DNA from: Marinifilum breve | Lineage (GTDB): Bacteria; Bacteroidota; Bacteroidia; Bacteroidales; Marinifilaceae | Reading direction: 5' to 3' | DNA length: 64,000 bases | Assembly: GCF_003202155.1 (NCBI RefSeq) | Contig: NZ_QFLI01000002.1 | Span: 186,001-250,000 of the forward strand | In this document: piece by piece, positions 31,045 to 39,078 of the stretch | How the letters are laid out: each line of letters starts with the position of its first letter | Position numbering within the stretch: position 1 is the first letter of the stretch | The notes under the pieces: generated by a model | Told to the model about the DNA's origin: nothing | Databases searched by the model: none | What the model saw: the letters and a program-made list of their open reading frames with translations, nothing else | Program-made: the position numbers and the translations under genes

Positions 31045-31396
31045 GATTCTCTTTGGCAAAATTTTGTCCCCATTTATCCAATTCAAGGATGATGGGGATA
31101 ATGCTTTTTCCCGCCTCCGTTAAACCATACACAACTTTTGGCGGCACTTCAGGATAAACCTCCCTACTTACCAAACCATCACGCTCCAAAGCTCTTATCG
31201 AAAAGGTAAACATTCGGTTCGAAATACCATGAATGCTATTTTGTAGTTCACCCGAACGCATATCACCATCTTTTAAATGAAATAGGATAAGTGATTTGTA
31301 CTTATCGCCTATCAGTTGAAAAGTAAAGGCAAGAGAACAAACAAATTCCTTCCCCTCGTAATTAATGATTTTTGATTTGCAACAATCTTTGGTCAT
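31022..31396 (-). CDS. HxlR-family transcriptional regulator
   Basis: Encodes 124 residues: a winged helix with the HxlR pattern (LIGDKYKSLILFHLKDGDMRSGELQNSIHGISNRMFTFSIRALERDGLVSREVYPEVPPKVVYGLTEAGKSI). Cys residues at the N-terminus (KDCCKSK) and before the first helix (FVCSLAF) are placed as in thiol- or quinone-sensing members (HypR, QorR), so redox sensing is plausible. The start is set at the ATG before TKDCC; 13 further codons are open upstream. The C-terminal residues (HLYSPGE) are encoded by the antisense of the VOC remnant. Confidence 0.88.
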   Translation of the reverse strand: MTKDCCKSKIINYEGKEFVCSLAFTFQLIGDKYKSLILFHLKDGDMRSGELQNSIHGISNRMFTFSIRALERDGLVSREVYPEVPPKVVYGLTEAGKSIIPIILELDKWGQNFAKENHLYSPGE

Positions 31397-31547
31397 AGTT
31401 AATTTAATTTTGAAACAAAGATAACATGAATTCAATGAAAATCTTACTTTTCATCATTTTAGAACCTCAAAATAAAATCATGCAAAATGTAATATTATAA
31501 TAAGATTCTGCTAAATTTAATTTTTCAATTACTTAAGCTACCTCAGT

Positions 31548-32294
31548 ATGAATATAGCAGAACTAAATATTCCTGAAAACTCTTTAAAAGCAATAGAATC
31601 GATTTCCAGTAAAAATACTATTGAGCCAACAATACCCATTGATACATATCTGCAGGATGCCGAAAATCTGGTATTATGGGCAAAAGACGACTTGAATGAA
31701 CTGGCTAAAGTTGGAATCAATCAAAAACATATCGATGAATTGGTAGTCAGAATTGATATCTGCAGAAGAGTACAAACCTGTTGGATTCATTACAAGGAAA
31801 CCCAATCTGAACTTGATAAAAGCTGGAAGAAAGAATTACAAGCCGGAAAAGATATTTACCGAGATCTGGTTCATTATTTTACTTATGCATTCCGAAATGA
31901 TGAGGAATTATCCAAGAATTTAAAAAGAATGAAAAAGATAAATAAGCATGTTAATCTTTTTCAAACGCTGGCTAACTTGTCTAAATTAGGAGATTCGCAT
32001 AAAGATTTATTGGAGAAAGTGTCTTTTGATATGCAATTGCTTGAGAAAGCCTCAGAATTATCTGATAGCTTAGGACTTTTGGCAGCTACATACCACATAA
32101 ACCATTTGGATATAAAAGAAAACAAGCGCTTTCGCGATAAAACCTACACCTACCTTAAACTGTGTATCGATGAAATTCGCAATGCAGGAAAATTTGTATT
32201 TCGTGACAATAAAAAACGCTTGCGCGGATACATGATTGCCTATTATTTGAAGAAAAATGCCGAGCATCGCACAAATAAGCCTGCCCTTAGTTAA
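31548..32294 (+). CDS. unrecognised all-helical protein
   Basis: Encodes 248 residues with no signal peptide or membrane segment. The sequence is rich in Lys, Glu and Leu and predicted as helical throughout. Notable stretches are QDAENLVLWAKDDLNELAKVGINQKHIDELVVRIDICRRVQTCW and RDLVHYFTYAFRNDEELSKNLKRMKKINKHVNLFQTLANLSKL. I do not recognise the family. It is divergent from the HxlR gene and followed by a repeat-like gap, so context gives no function. Confidence 0.75.
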   Translation: MNIAELNIPENSLKAIESISSKNTIEPTIPIDTYLQDAENLVLWAKDDLNELAKVGINQKHIDELVVRIDICRRVQTCWIHYKETQSELDKSWKKELQAGKDIYRDLVHYFTYAFRNDEELSKNLKRMKKINKHVNLFQTLANLSKLGDSHKDLLEKVSFDMQLLEKASELSDSLGLLAATYHINHLDIKENKRFRDKTYTYLKLCIDEIRNAGKFVFRDNKKRLRGYMIAYYLKKNAEHRTNKPALS

Positions 32295-32731
32295 AAAATG
32301 CCTTTCCTTCTTATTTTATGTTTGAACATTAGCCATTTTGCATAGAACATTGATATAGATTCAATGTCCATTTTAAAATTCTATTGTCTTTTTTAATTGT
32401 TGATTATTTTTTCGGTAAACAGACTATATTTTATCTATTTACAATCTCTTTTTATAATTTTTGTTGCCTTTTCCGAATAGGTCCCAAATTGTTTGAAAAG
32501 GCCTTTAACTTTTTAAAAAGCTTTTATTTTTTCTGAAAAGGCACCATTATTATTTAAATGGCATAAAATAATTTAAAAAGATGTTATTATATTTCGTATC
32601 CCAATAAGAAAACAGTCAACATGCTGTGTTATTTCCCGAAGAAAGCCCTTTCATTGTGTAAGGAGAGCTTAAAAGTGCGTATGAAGTACAAAAAACAATC
32701 GCTGCCCCAGGTGAGACAGCGATTTCTTATA
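32295..32731. other. AT-rich gap with degenerate short tandem repeats
   Basis: No gene. Between about 32460 and 32600 the sequence cycles through about 22-base units of the type TTNAAAARGCNTTTATTTTT (for example at TTTGAAAAGGCC, TTTAAAAAGCTT, CTGAAAAGGCAC). The units are too diverged to call an array firmly. A terminator for the minus-strand operon lies at its right end. Confidence 0.45.
32690..32724 (-). terminator. intrinsic terminator of the porin-DGC-thioredoxin operon
   Basis: AATCGCTG (32697-32704) / CAGCGATT (32717-32724) with a 12-base loop. Read on the minus strand the stem is followed by GTTTTTT. Confidence 0.85.
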
Positions 32732-33190
32732 TCACTTAAACTCTTTCGAAAGATCATCAAAAGAGATATAGCCTGAATGTCGGTAATACTCCTTCCCGCT
32801 TTGATTGAGTAAAATTTGGGTTGGAATAGCTGCTATGCCATACATTTTCATCAGATCCTGGCTTTCCTCTTTCAAGGCATTCATAAATACCACATTCACT
32901 TTCTTAGGATATTGTGATTTCACCTCTTCCATTACCTTTTTCATCTTTCTACAAGAGATGCATCCTTCAGCTCCAAACTCCAGAAAAGTAAGCTGATAAC
33001 CTCCCTCATTTAAAGTATAGTTATAAAGTGAATCAATCAGATTTTGTCCTTCTGATTTTGCTTCTTCAGATACCTGATTTTTCAAGCTTGACGACACAAA
33101 GTCATTCATTTTATCTTTTAAGGCCAGTGCAACAATCAATAAAACCAACATGACTGCTATGGCTATTCCCGATAATATACTTTTCATCAT
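32732..33190 (-). CDS. membrane-anchored thioredoxin-like protein
   Basis: Encodes 152 residues: an N-terminal membrane helix (about 3-25) and a thioredoxin domain with FGAEGCISCRKMKKVMEEV (CISC active site) and the cis-Pro region AAIPTQILLN. It probably faces the periplasm and exchanges disulfides or reduces a metal-bound substrate. It is the last gene of the ArsR-linked operon, 3 bases after the zinc-binding protein gene. A second Met directly after the first makes the exact start ambiguous by one codon. Confidence 0.88.
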   Translation of the reverse strand: MMKSILSGIAIAVMLVLLIVALALKDKMNDFVSSSLKNQVSEEAKSEGQNLIDSLYNYTLNEGGYQLTFLEFGAEGCISCRKMKKVMEEVKSQYPKKVNVVFMNALKEESQDLMKMYGIAAIPTQILLNQSGKEYYRHSGYISFDDLSKEFK

Positions 33191-33193
33191 TCA

Positions 33194-33562
33194 TTAATAA
33201 TTTGCGACTGCAATATCAAAAATCTTCTTCACATTTTCATCTGTTGCAGGAGATTCCCCTTTCTTAAACCCCTGCTCTGTAATTACCAAATGCTTGTAGT
33301 TTTCAATCTTTCTCTCCTCCATCATTTTCTTTCCACAGGCCATTGGGCAACCATCTATCACCAAAAGATCTTTGGTTCTGAATCCCTCAATCGATTTTTC
33401 AATGCCAGCACCAACCAATGCCAAACAACTCATATTTCTTTCGCCTGACAATTTTAAGGCACGAGCAACTTTATCAGAAATTAATCCTACATCGGCAGCT
33501 CCCGAACAAGCCATTACAATTTTGTTAGCATCCGATCCGCAAGTACAACTTTTGTTTTCCAT
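33194..33562 (-). CDS. DGC-domain putative zinc-binding protein
   Basis: Encodes 122 residues of the DGC family (PF08859-type), named for its conserved Asp-Gly-Cys: KSCTCGSD at the start, VMACSGAADVGLISDKVARAL, and LLVIDGCPMACGKKM near the middle. The conserved cysteines suggest metal binding; biochemistry is not established. The start is placed at the ATG before ENKSCTCG, since the longer frame adds residues lacking family likeness. In Bacteroidota it often accompanies ArsR regulators and thioredoxins, as here. Confidence 0.85.
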   Translation of the reverse strand: MENKSCTCGSDANKIVMACSGAADVGLISDKVARALKLSGERNMSCLALVGAGIEKSIEGFRTKDLLVIDGCPMACGKKMMEERKIENYKHLVITEQGFKKGESPATDENVKKIFDIAVANY

Positions 33563-33586
33563 TTTTATGTTTTTTTGATTGAACAA

Positions 33587-34648
33587 TTATAATTTAAACT
33601 CCATGCTTAGGAGTATTTGATCCTTATTTTCACTACTTACTTCATCTGCTATCCAGCCTTGGTAATTCAGCGAAAGGTGTATGTTCTTTAATGGACTGTA
33701 TTCGATACCAGCAATAATTGCATTCCCATCCAATGGTATTTGTAATCCAGATGATGTACCCTCATTCATCAGCTTGTCGTAACGAACAAATAGTTTCGAC
33801 TGTTTGCTCATACTGTATTTTCCATATAAAGATACGCCATAACTACGAGCATTATCCACATTTTTAAGGTTTTCCATATAGTTCACTTCTGTACCTATTT
33901 GATATTTCGTTGATGGTTTTAATCCTAAAAAGAAAGAATACATTTGCTCTGTTTCGGCACCTTCGAAACCCGATTGTTTGTTGTAATAATACAACCTTCC
34001 TTTTACGGATTTAGAAACATTTACATCCAAACCTGCTGCATATTTCACTTTTCCATATTCGTCCTGATTCACTCTCGATCCTTCACCATTGGTTATGGCT
34101 GCATCAAAAGAAATGACATCATTCAGTTTGTAACGGGCCATAAAACCCAAATCGGTACTTGAGATATGCCAATACATATCCTGAAAGGTTTGAGCTACAT
34201 ACCTAAATCCCCAAAATTTCTCCTGTGTAATGTAATGGTTTTGAAGGATGGCACCTCCTTCCAAGCTAAAATTGTCGTTCACCTGCCATTTTAAGCTGGC
34301 AAACTTCAAGAACATAGTGTAATAACTACCTTCTTTGTAAGATGGAACAATTTGCAATTCATCACCATTCTCATCAATGATCATCATATTCTCAAGATGT
34401 GTAGGTCTGCCTCTGTCTACCACCAGTTTGGCACTCCATTGCTCATTAAACTGATATTGGAAGCCTAGATGAGCCCGTCCAATGGTATAATCCGATTTAT
34501 CATTGCTTACATCATACTTAGCCGTACCGAAAACCTGTACAATTGGTTTTAATTTCGAAAAATCGAAAGAGTAAATATTCTTTTCTGCTTGAGCAGATAC
34601 AATTGATGAGCAAAGCAAGAGCAAAGCCACCACATAGTAACGTTTCAT
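33587..34648 (-). CDS. outer-membrane porin-like beta-barrel protein
   Basis: Encodes 353 residues: a signal peptide (cleavage near SSIVSAQ) and repeated amphipathic strands (VFGTAKYDVSN, RAHLGFQYQFNEQWSAKLVVDRGR, GRLYYYNKQSG, KYQIGTEVNYME, QSKLFVRYDKLMN), ending in a strand finishing with Leu (ILLSMEFKL). This fits an OprO/P-like or general porin. Being first in an ArsR-controlled operon, it may pass a metal or oxyanion. The operator at 34731-34750 lies 83 bases upstream. Confidence 0.8.
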   Translation of the reverse strand: MKRYYVVALLLLCSSIVSAQAEKNIYSFDFSKLKPIVQVFGTAKYDVSNDKSDYTIGRAHLGFQYQFNEQWSAKLVVDRGRPTHLENMMIIDENGDELQIVPSYKEGSYYTMFLKFASLKWQVNDNFSLEGGAILQNHYITQEKFWGFRYVAQTFQDMYWHISSTDLGFMARYKLNDVISFDAAITNGEGSRVNQDEYGKVKYAAGLDVNVSKSVKGRLYYYNKQSGFEGAETEQMYSFFLGLKPSTKYQIGTEVNYMENLKNVDNARSYGVSLYGKYSMSKQSKLFVRYDKLMNEGTSSGLQIPLDGNAIIAGIEYSPLKNIHLSLNYQGWIADEVSSENKDQILLSMEFKL

Positions 34649-34730
34649 TTTATAGTGATATTTATAATTTGTAAAATTTTGCCATTCATGTATTAATTAT
34701 TGATGTGTTTGATCCGATATACAGTCAATT

Positions 34731-34750
34731 TGTTCGTAATTAAACGAACA
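34731..34750 (-). promoter_or_regulatory. ArsR-type operator at the porin promoter
   Basis: TGTTCGT-N6-ACGAACA, a perfect inverted repeat with the same arms and spacing as the site at the arsR promoter. It lies upstream of the porin-DGC-thioredoxin operon. Confidence 0.82.
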
Positions 34751-34863
34751 ACACATGCAAAAAAAATCAACTGGTATTCCACTCTAGCTTCCAATTGTAT
34801 TCTATCCTACACAAATTTTTCAGTCTACATTTCATTGATATCATTGATCTTCTATTATTTCGT

Positions 34864-34883
34864 TATTCGCAAAAACACGAACA
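34864..34883 (-). promoter_or_regulatory. degenerate ArsR-type operator
   Basis: TATTCGC-N6-ACGAACA: one perfect arm, the other with two changes. It lies 16 bases past the arsR stop and may be a secondary site. Confidence 0.45.
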
Positions 34884-34898
34884 ATAGAGTTAAATTTT

Positions 34899-35192
34899 TT
34901 AAAGTTTAAAGAAAGATTTGAACAACTGCTTTGCCTCTGCCCAATTTTTCTCATTAATGCAATACTTTATTCTAGGTGCTTCAATTTCTCCCTGAATTAA
35001 TCCAGCAGTCTTTAATTCCTTGAGATGCTGAGAAAGTGTCGATTTTGCTATAGGAAGCTCATTACTTAAATCCCCACTGTAACAACAAGTTTGTCGTGAA
35101 AGTAAATCCAAAATGTACATACGCACAGGATGCCCCATTGCCTTCGCATATCTGGCAGCTCTCTTTTGTTTCTCGTCAATTACTTCTTTCAT
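34899..35192 (-). CDS. ArsR-family metal- or thiol-responsive repressor
   Basis: Encodes 97 residues: RYAKAMGHPVRMYILDLLSRQTCCYSGDLSNELPIAKSTLSQHLKELKTAGLIQGEIEAPRIKYCI. The CC pair sits where arsenic-type ArsR proteins carry the ELCVCDL metal site, so As(III)- or thiol-type sensing is plausible. The start is taken at the ATG before KEVIDEKQ because the operator and -7 box lie immediately upstream and would otherwise be inside the gene. Autoregulated by a matching inverted repeat. Confidence 0.9.
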   Translation of the reverse strand: MKEVIDEKQKRAARYAKAMGHPVRMYILDLLSRQTCCYSGDLSNELPIAKSTLSQHLKELKTAGLIQGEIEAPRIKYCINEKNWAEAKQLFKSFFKL

Positions 35193-35198
35193 GCTTCC

Positions 35199-35224
35199 TG
35201 TTCGTATAATCACGAACAAATATA
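35199..35224 (-). promoter_or_regulatory. arsR promoter with overlapping operator
   Basis: TGTTCGT-N6-ACGAACA (35199-35218) ends inside the -7 box TATATTTG (35217-35224, minus strand). A repressor bound here would block the promoter. The ATG follows 7 bases after the repeat. Confidence 0.85.
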
Positions 35225-35241
35225 TGGGCTTTCGATAAAAG

Positions 35242-35284
35242 AAAAAAGTTTCGCACATTATATTTTATACCTGTACGAAACTTT
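35242..35284 (-). terminator. intrinsic terminator after the M3 peptidase gene
   Basis: AAAGTTTCG (35245-35253) / CGAAACTTT (35276-35284); on the minus strand the stem is followed by TTTC and more T-rich sequence. Confidence 0.7.
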
Positions 35285-35306
35285 ATAGTTATTTCAATTC
35301 AAATAT

Positions 35307-37337
35307 CTACTTCAAACCACTACGCTTCAAAAGCGGATCAATCGATGGTGCTTTACCCCTGAATTGCAGGTACAAATTCATCGGATGATCACTTCCGCCT
35401 TTTTCCAATACATTCTCACGGAAAGCATCGGCAGTTGCTTGATCGTAAATGCCATTCTCTTTAAAGGCTTCAAAAGCATCGGCATCCAACACCTCGGCCC
35501 ATTTGTAGCCATAGTATCCAGCAGCATAACCGCCTGCAAAAATATGCGAGAAAGCGGTACTCATACAACTTCCGTTCACTTTAGAGAACAATTCTGTCGA
35601 TGCCATAGCCTTATCTTCGAACTCTCCCACAGGATTCGTAATTGGCTCTTTTACACTATGCCAAGCCATATCATTTAAACCAAAACTTATCTGGCGAACA
35701 AAACCATATCCGCTTAAGAAATTGCTGCTATCAATAATTTTCTGAATCAGTTCCTGAGGGATCTTCTCTCCTGTTTCATAGTGTGCTGCAACTTCGTCTA
35801 ACCACTCCTTACGGAAAGCAAAGTTCTCCATAAACTGCGATGGCAACTCCACAAAATCGCGATATACATTAGTACCCGACAAAGCACTGTAGGTACATTT
35901 TGAAAGCATACCGTGCAATGCATGACCAAACTCGTGCAAGAAAGTGGTTACCTCGTTAAAAGTCAGCAATGATGGCTTGGTTTCGGTCGGGCGTGTAAAA
36001 TTACATACAATGGAAATGTGTGGTCTATAGTCCTTATTCTCTTTCTTGTACTGATCTACAAATGAAGTCATCCAGGCTCCACCTTGTTTTGTGCTTCTTG
36101 GGTGGAAATCGGCGTAGAACAGCGATAAAAAGTTTCCTTCCTTATCCAACACCTCGTAAACATCCACTTCTTCGTGATATTTGGCGATATCAGCGTTCAA
36201 TTTAAACTGAATGCCATACAATTTGGTAGCCAAGTCAAAAATTCCCTTCTTCACCCTTTCCAACTCAAAGTAAGGACGTGTAATTTCATCGTTGATGTCG
36301 AATTTTTCGGTCTTTAGCTTTTCAGCATAGTAAGCCCAATCCCATCTTTGCAAATCGAAATCTGCGCCAAGCGATTTTGCATACTCTTGCAACTCCTTAA
36401 ATTCCTCTTGCGCTTTCGGCATAGAAGCATCCAAAAGCTCATTCAAAAAATTAATTACATTGTCTGCCGATTTGGCCATTCTTTCCTCCAATACATAGTC
36501 AGCATAGGTTTCGTAACCCAACAAATGAACTTTAGCCAAACGCAATTCTACAATGCGATGTATGGTCTTTTGATTGTCGAATTTGTCGTTAAAGCATCGC
36601 GAAGAATAGGCCTTAAACATTTTCTCTCGCAATTCGCGCTTGTCAGCGTATTGCATAAAAGGAACATAGCTAGGAAATTGAAGGTTGAAGATCCATCCTT
36701 CCTTCTCTTTTTCCTTGGCTAAAGCCGATGCCGCTTCAAGTATTCCTTCAGGCAGGCCTGCAACATCTTCTTTCTTGCTTAAATGAAGTTCGAAATTGTT
36801 GGTTGCCGCCAATACATTCTCGCCAAACTGCAAGGTTAATTTTGATAGTTCTTTCGAGATTTCTCTGATTTTCCCTTTCTTCTCTTCATCCAAATCAGCC
36901 CCCGATCGAACAAACGATTTGTATCGATCCGTTAAAAGTTTGGTCTGTTCTACATTCAAATCAAACTCATCTTTTTTCGCATACACCTGCTTCACTCTTT
37001 TAAAGAGTTTCTCATTCATGATGATATCATTAGAGAATTCTGTAAGCATAGGCGATATTTCACGCGCCATAGCCTGCATTTCATCATTGGTGTGCGCATG
37101 ATTTAAATTAAAGAAAACCGAACCTATTCTATCCAGTTGCTGACCTGAATATTCAAGGCCCTCAATAGTATTTTTAAAAGTAGGTTCTTCAGTAGAATTG
37201 GCTATCTCATCAATTTCAATTCTGGCATTTTCAATACTTTGTTTAAATGCCGGCATATAATGCTCCAATTCAATTTTATCGAACGGAACAGATTCGTATG
37301 GTGTTGAAAATTCTTCTAATAAAGGATTTTTATTCAT
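35307..37337 (-). CDS. M3-family metallopeptidase (oligopeptidase A / Dcp type)
   Basis: Encodes 676 residues, the usual length of cytosolic PrlC/Dcp peptidases. The zinc motif HEFGH lies near residue 467 (TTFLHEFGHALHGML), with the downstream Glu region (ELPSQFMENFAF) and the substrate loop GYAAGYYGYKWAEVLDADAF. It degrades short peptides, including cleaved signal peptides and proteasome-like products. No signal peptide. It is monocistronic with its own terminator. Dcp and PrlC cannot be separated by eye, so no symbol is given. Confidence 0.93.
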   Translation of the reverse strand: MNKNPLLEEFSTPYESVPFDKIELEHYMPAFKQSIENARIEIDEIANSTEEPTFKNTIEGLEYSGQQLDRIGSVFFNLNHAHTNDEMQAMAREISPMLTEFSNDIIMNEKLFKRVKQVYAKKDEFDLNVEQTKLLTDRYKSFVRSGADLDEEKKGKIREISKELSKLTLQFGENVLAATNNFELHLSKKEDVAGLPEGILEAASALAKEKEKEGWIFNLQFPSYVPFMQYADKRELREKMFKAYSSRCFNDKFDNQKTIHRIVELRLAKVHLLGYETYADYVLEERMAKSADNVINFLNELLDASMPKAQEEFKELQEYAKSLGADFDLQRWDWAYYAEKLKTEKFDINDEITRPYFELERVKKGIFDLATKLYGIQFKLNADIAKYHEEVDVYEVLDKEGNFLSLFYADFHPRSTKQGGAWMTSFVDQYKKENKDYRPHISIVCNFTRPTETKPSLLTFNEVTTFLHEFGHALHGMLSKCTYSALSGTNVYRDFVELPSQFMENFAFRKEWLDEVAAHYETGEKIPQELIQKIIDSSNFLSGYGFVRQISFGLNDMAWHSVKEPITNPVGEFEDKAMASTELFSKVNGSCMSTAFSHIFAGGYAAGYYGYKWAEVLDADAFEAFKENGIYDQATADAFRENVLEKGGSDHPMNLYLQFRGKAPSIDPLLKRSGLK

Positions 37338-37953
37338 AGTATATCTTGATTTTTATAATTTCTCAAACAAAGATAAGAATTGAACATACAAAATCAGGGC
37401 TGAAAAAATCTTATTTGAAAAATTTTAACAAACATTATAGTTTCCATCCCAACACAGTCCTACGCTATTGATTTTCTACACATTACAGAAGTTTGATTTA
37501 AAACCTTTCCAATTCAAATATGATTTTCGCAAAGCTTTTCGAAAGCATACCCTCATACAATAAGCTAGTTTGCAATGATTTAAATCCAAAAAGAATATTT
37601 ATATTTGACTTGGTTTTATTAAGGGGGAAACTTAATAAGCAAATGTATTCCGTTATGAAAGACTTAAGATTATTACACAAAAAAGCTGATTTGATTGTAT
37701 CACTCTGTGGTACATCCAACTCTTTCATTGCCCCTCATTTCCCTAAATCCTCCAATTCTTTTCGCTTTCCCGTGTGGGTACGATAATTTATTAGCAGTTG
37801 AAGTATTGCTTTAAGTAGTAAGTTACTACGAGATAGGCATACAAGTACTTATTGTATTTTTTTGAAAAATATGCAATACAGTTATTTGCATCTTGCAGCC
37901 CCAAAATTAAGGTCGCAGGATGAAATTTCGTACACCATAGTAAATCAAACATC
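37338..37953. other. 616-base gap, possible small ORF not supported
   Basis: It has a -7-like TATATTTG (37600-37607), an inverted repeat TTATTAAG/CTTAATAA (37616-37638) and an ATG at 37643 opening a 47-codon frame to 37786. The product has no recognisable motif, so it is not called as a gene. The last 60 bases are the leader of proB. Confidence 0.4.
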
Positions 37954-39024
37954 ATGAAGCGAATTTGTATCAAAATAGGCTCAAATGTACTTACCAAAAG
38001 TAATGGGCAAATCGACAAGCAGAGAATAAAAAATATTGTATTTCAGATATCAGAATTAAAAAAGTTAGGATACCAATGCATCCTTGTATCATCAGGAGCC
38101 GTAGCTGTTGGTAGAAATAAAATAAAGTTGGATCAAAAAACAGATACCATTTCGGCACGGCAGGTATGGTCATCGGTTGGACAGGTTGAGCTGCTAAACA
38201 TCTATTCAAAATATTTAAATGAACACAACTTGCAATGTGCACAAGTTTTGGTTACAAAGCAGGATTTTAGAACTAGAGAGCACTATTTGAATATGAAAAA
38301 CTGTATCAGCTCCCTACTATCCAATGAGGTCTTACCAGTAATCAACGAAAATGATGCCGTTTCAGTTACCGCTTTGATGTTTACCGATAACGATGAGCTT
38401 TCTGGTCTTATCGCATCGATGATGGACTGTAAGGCACTTTATCTGTTGAGCAATATTAATGGGATCTATACGGGAAATCCAGAAGATCCTAATGCAAAAC
38501 TGCTGAAAACCATTAATGGAGATATCAACCGACTTAAACAGTATATCACTACAAAAAAATCAAATTTTGGGCGTGGAGGAATGCTTACCAAATGTAGTAT
38601 TGCAGGAAGAATTGCAAAATCAGGAATACCTGTGCACATTGCCAATGGTTCAATGGATAATATTGTTTTGGATTTAATAGCAGATCATGAAAACGTGGAT
38701 CATACCGAATTTATAGCATATAAAAAAGCATCAACAGTAAAGCAATGGTTAGCAGGATCCGATGGATTCGAGAAAGCCCATGTAATGATCAACCCTGGTG
38801 CTGAAGAAGCTTTAAATTCAAACAATGCCACAAGTTTGTTACCTATTGGTATAACTGAAATTAAAGGAACTTTTGAAAAGGGAGACATTGTAAAAATCAT
38901 GAATCAAGCAGGTAAAGTCTTGGGTTTAGGTAAAACCTCTTACAACAAAATCAAAGCTGAGCAACATATTGGTAAAAGTGGAGCAAGACCATTGGTTCAT
39001 TACGACTTTTTATTTTTATATTAA
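37954..39024 (+). CDS. proB: glutamate 5-kinase
   Basis: Encodes 356 residues: an amino-acid kinase domain (about 1-260; KIGSNVLTKSNGQID, VSSGAVAVGRNKI, VINENDAVSV, FTDNDELSGLIASMMDC, FGRGGMLTKCSIAGRIA) and a C-terminal PUA domain (about 275-356; GTFEKGDIVKIMNQAGKVLGLGKTSYN). It phosphorylates glutamate with ATP, the first step of proline synthesis. It is followed 54 bases later by proA. Proline feedback inhibition is normal for PUA-bearing forms. Confidence 0.95.
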   Translation: MKRICIKIGSNVLTKSNGQIDKQRIKNIVFQISELKKLGYQCILVSSGAVAVGRNKIKLDQKTDTISARQVWSSVGQVELLNIYSKYLNEHNLQCAQVLVTKQDFRTREHYLNMKNCISSLLSNEVLPVINENDAVSVTALMFTDNDELSGLIASMMDCKALYLLSNINGIYTGNPEDPNAKLLKTINGDINRLKQYITTKKSNFGRGGMLTKCSIAGRIAKSGIPVHIANGSMDNIVLDLIADHENVDHTEFIAYKKASTVKQWLAGSDGFEKAHVMINPGAEEALNSNNATSLLPIGITEIKGTFEKGDIVKIMNQAGKVLGLGKTSYNKIKAEQHIGKSGARPLVHYDFLFLY

Positions 39025-39078
39025 CAATTAATTTACTGACAATTACACACCTTTACCTTATATATAAATTCAAATACC

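Larger units (their letters stand above)
34649..34898 (-). other. porin promoter region and arsR 3' gap
   Basis: Intergenic region that holds two ArsR-type inverted repeats (34731-34750 perfect, 34864-34883 degenerate). A 69-codon plus-strand frame here has no recognisable features and is not called. Confidence 0.6.

Noticed and set aside
34700-34909. 69-codon plus-strand frame between porin and arsR
   Set aside because: It runs through the ArsR operators and has no gene-like features.
37643-37786. Small ORF of 47 codons with a -7-like TATATTTG upstream
   Set aside because: The product has no motif or signal, and AT-rich DNA gives such boxes by chance; kept only as a remark on the gap.
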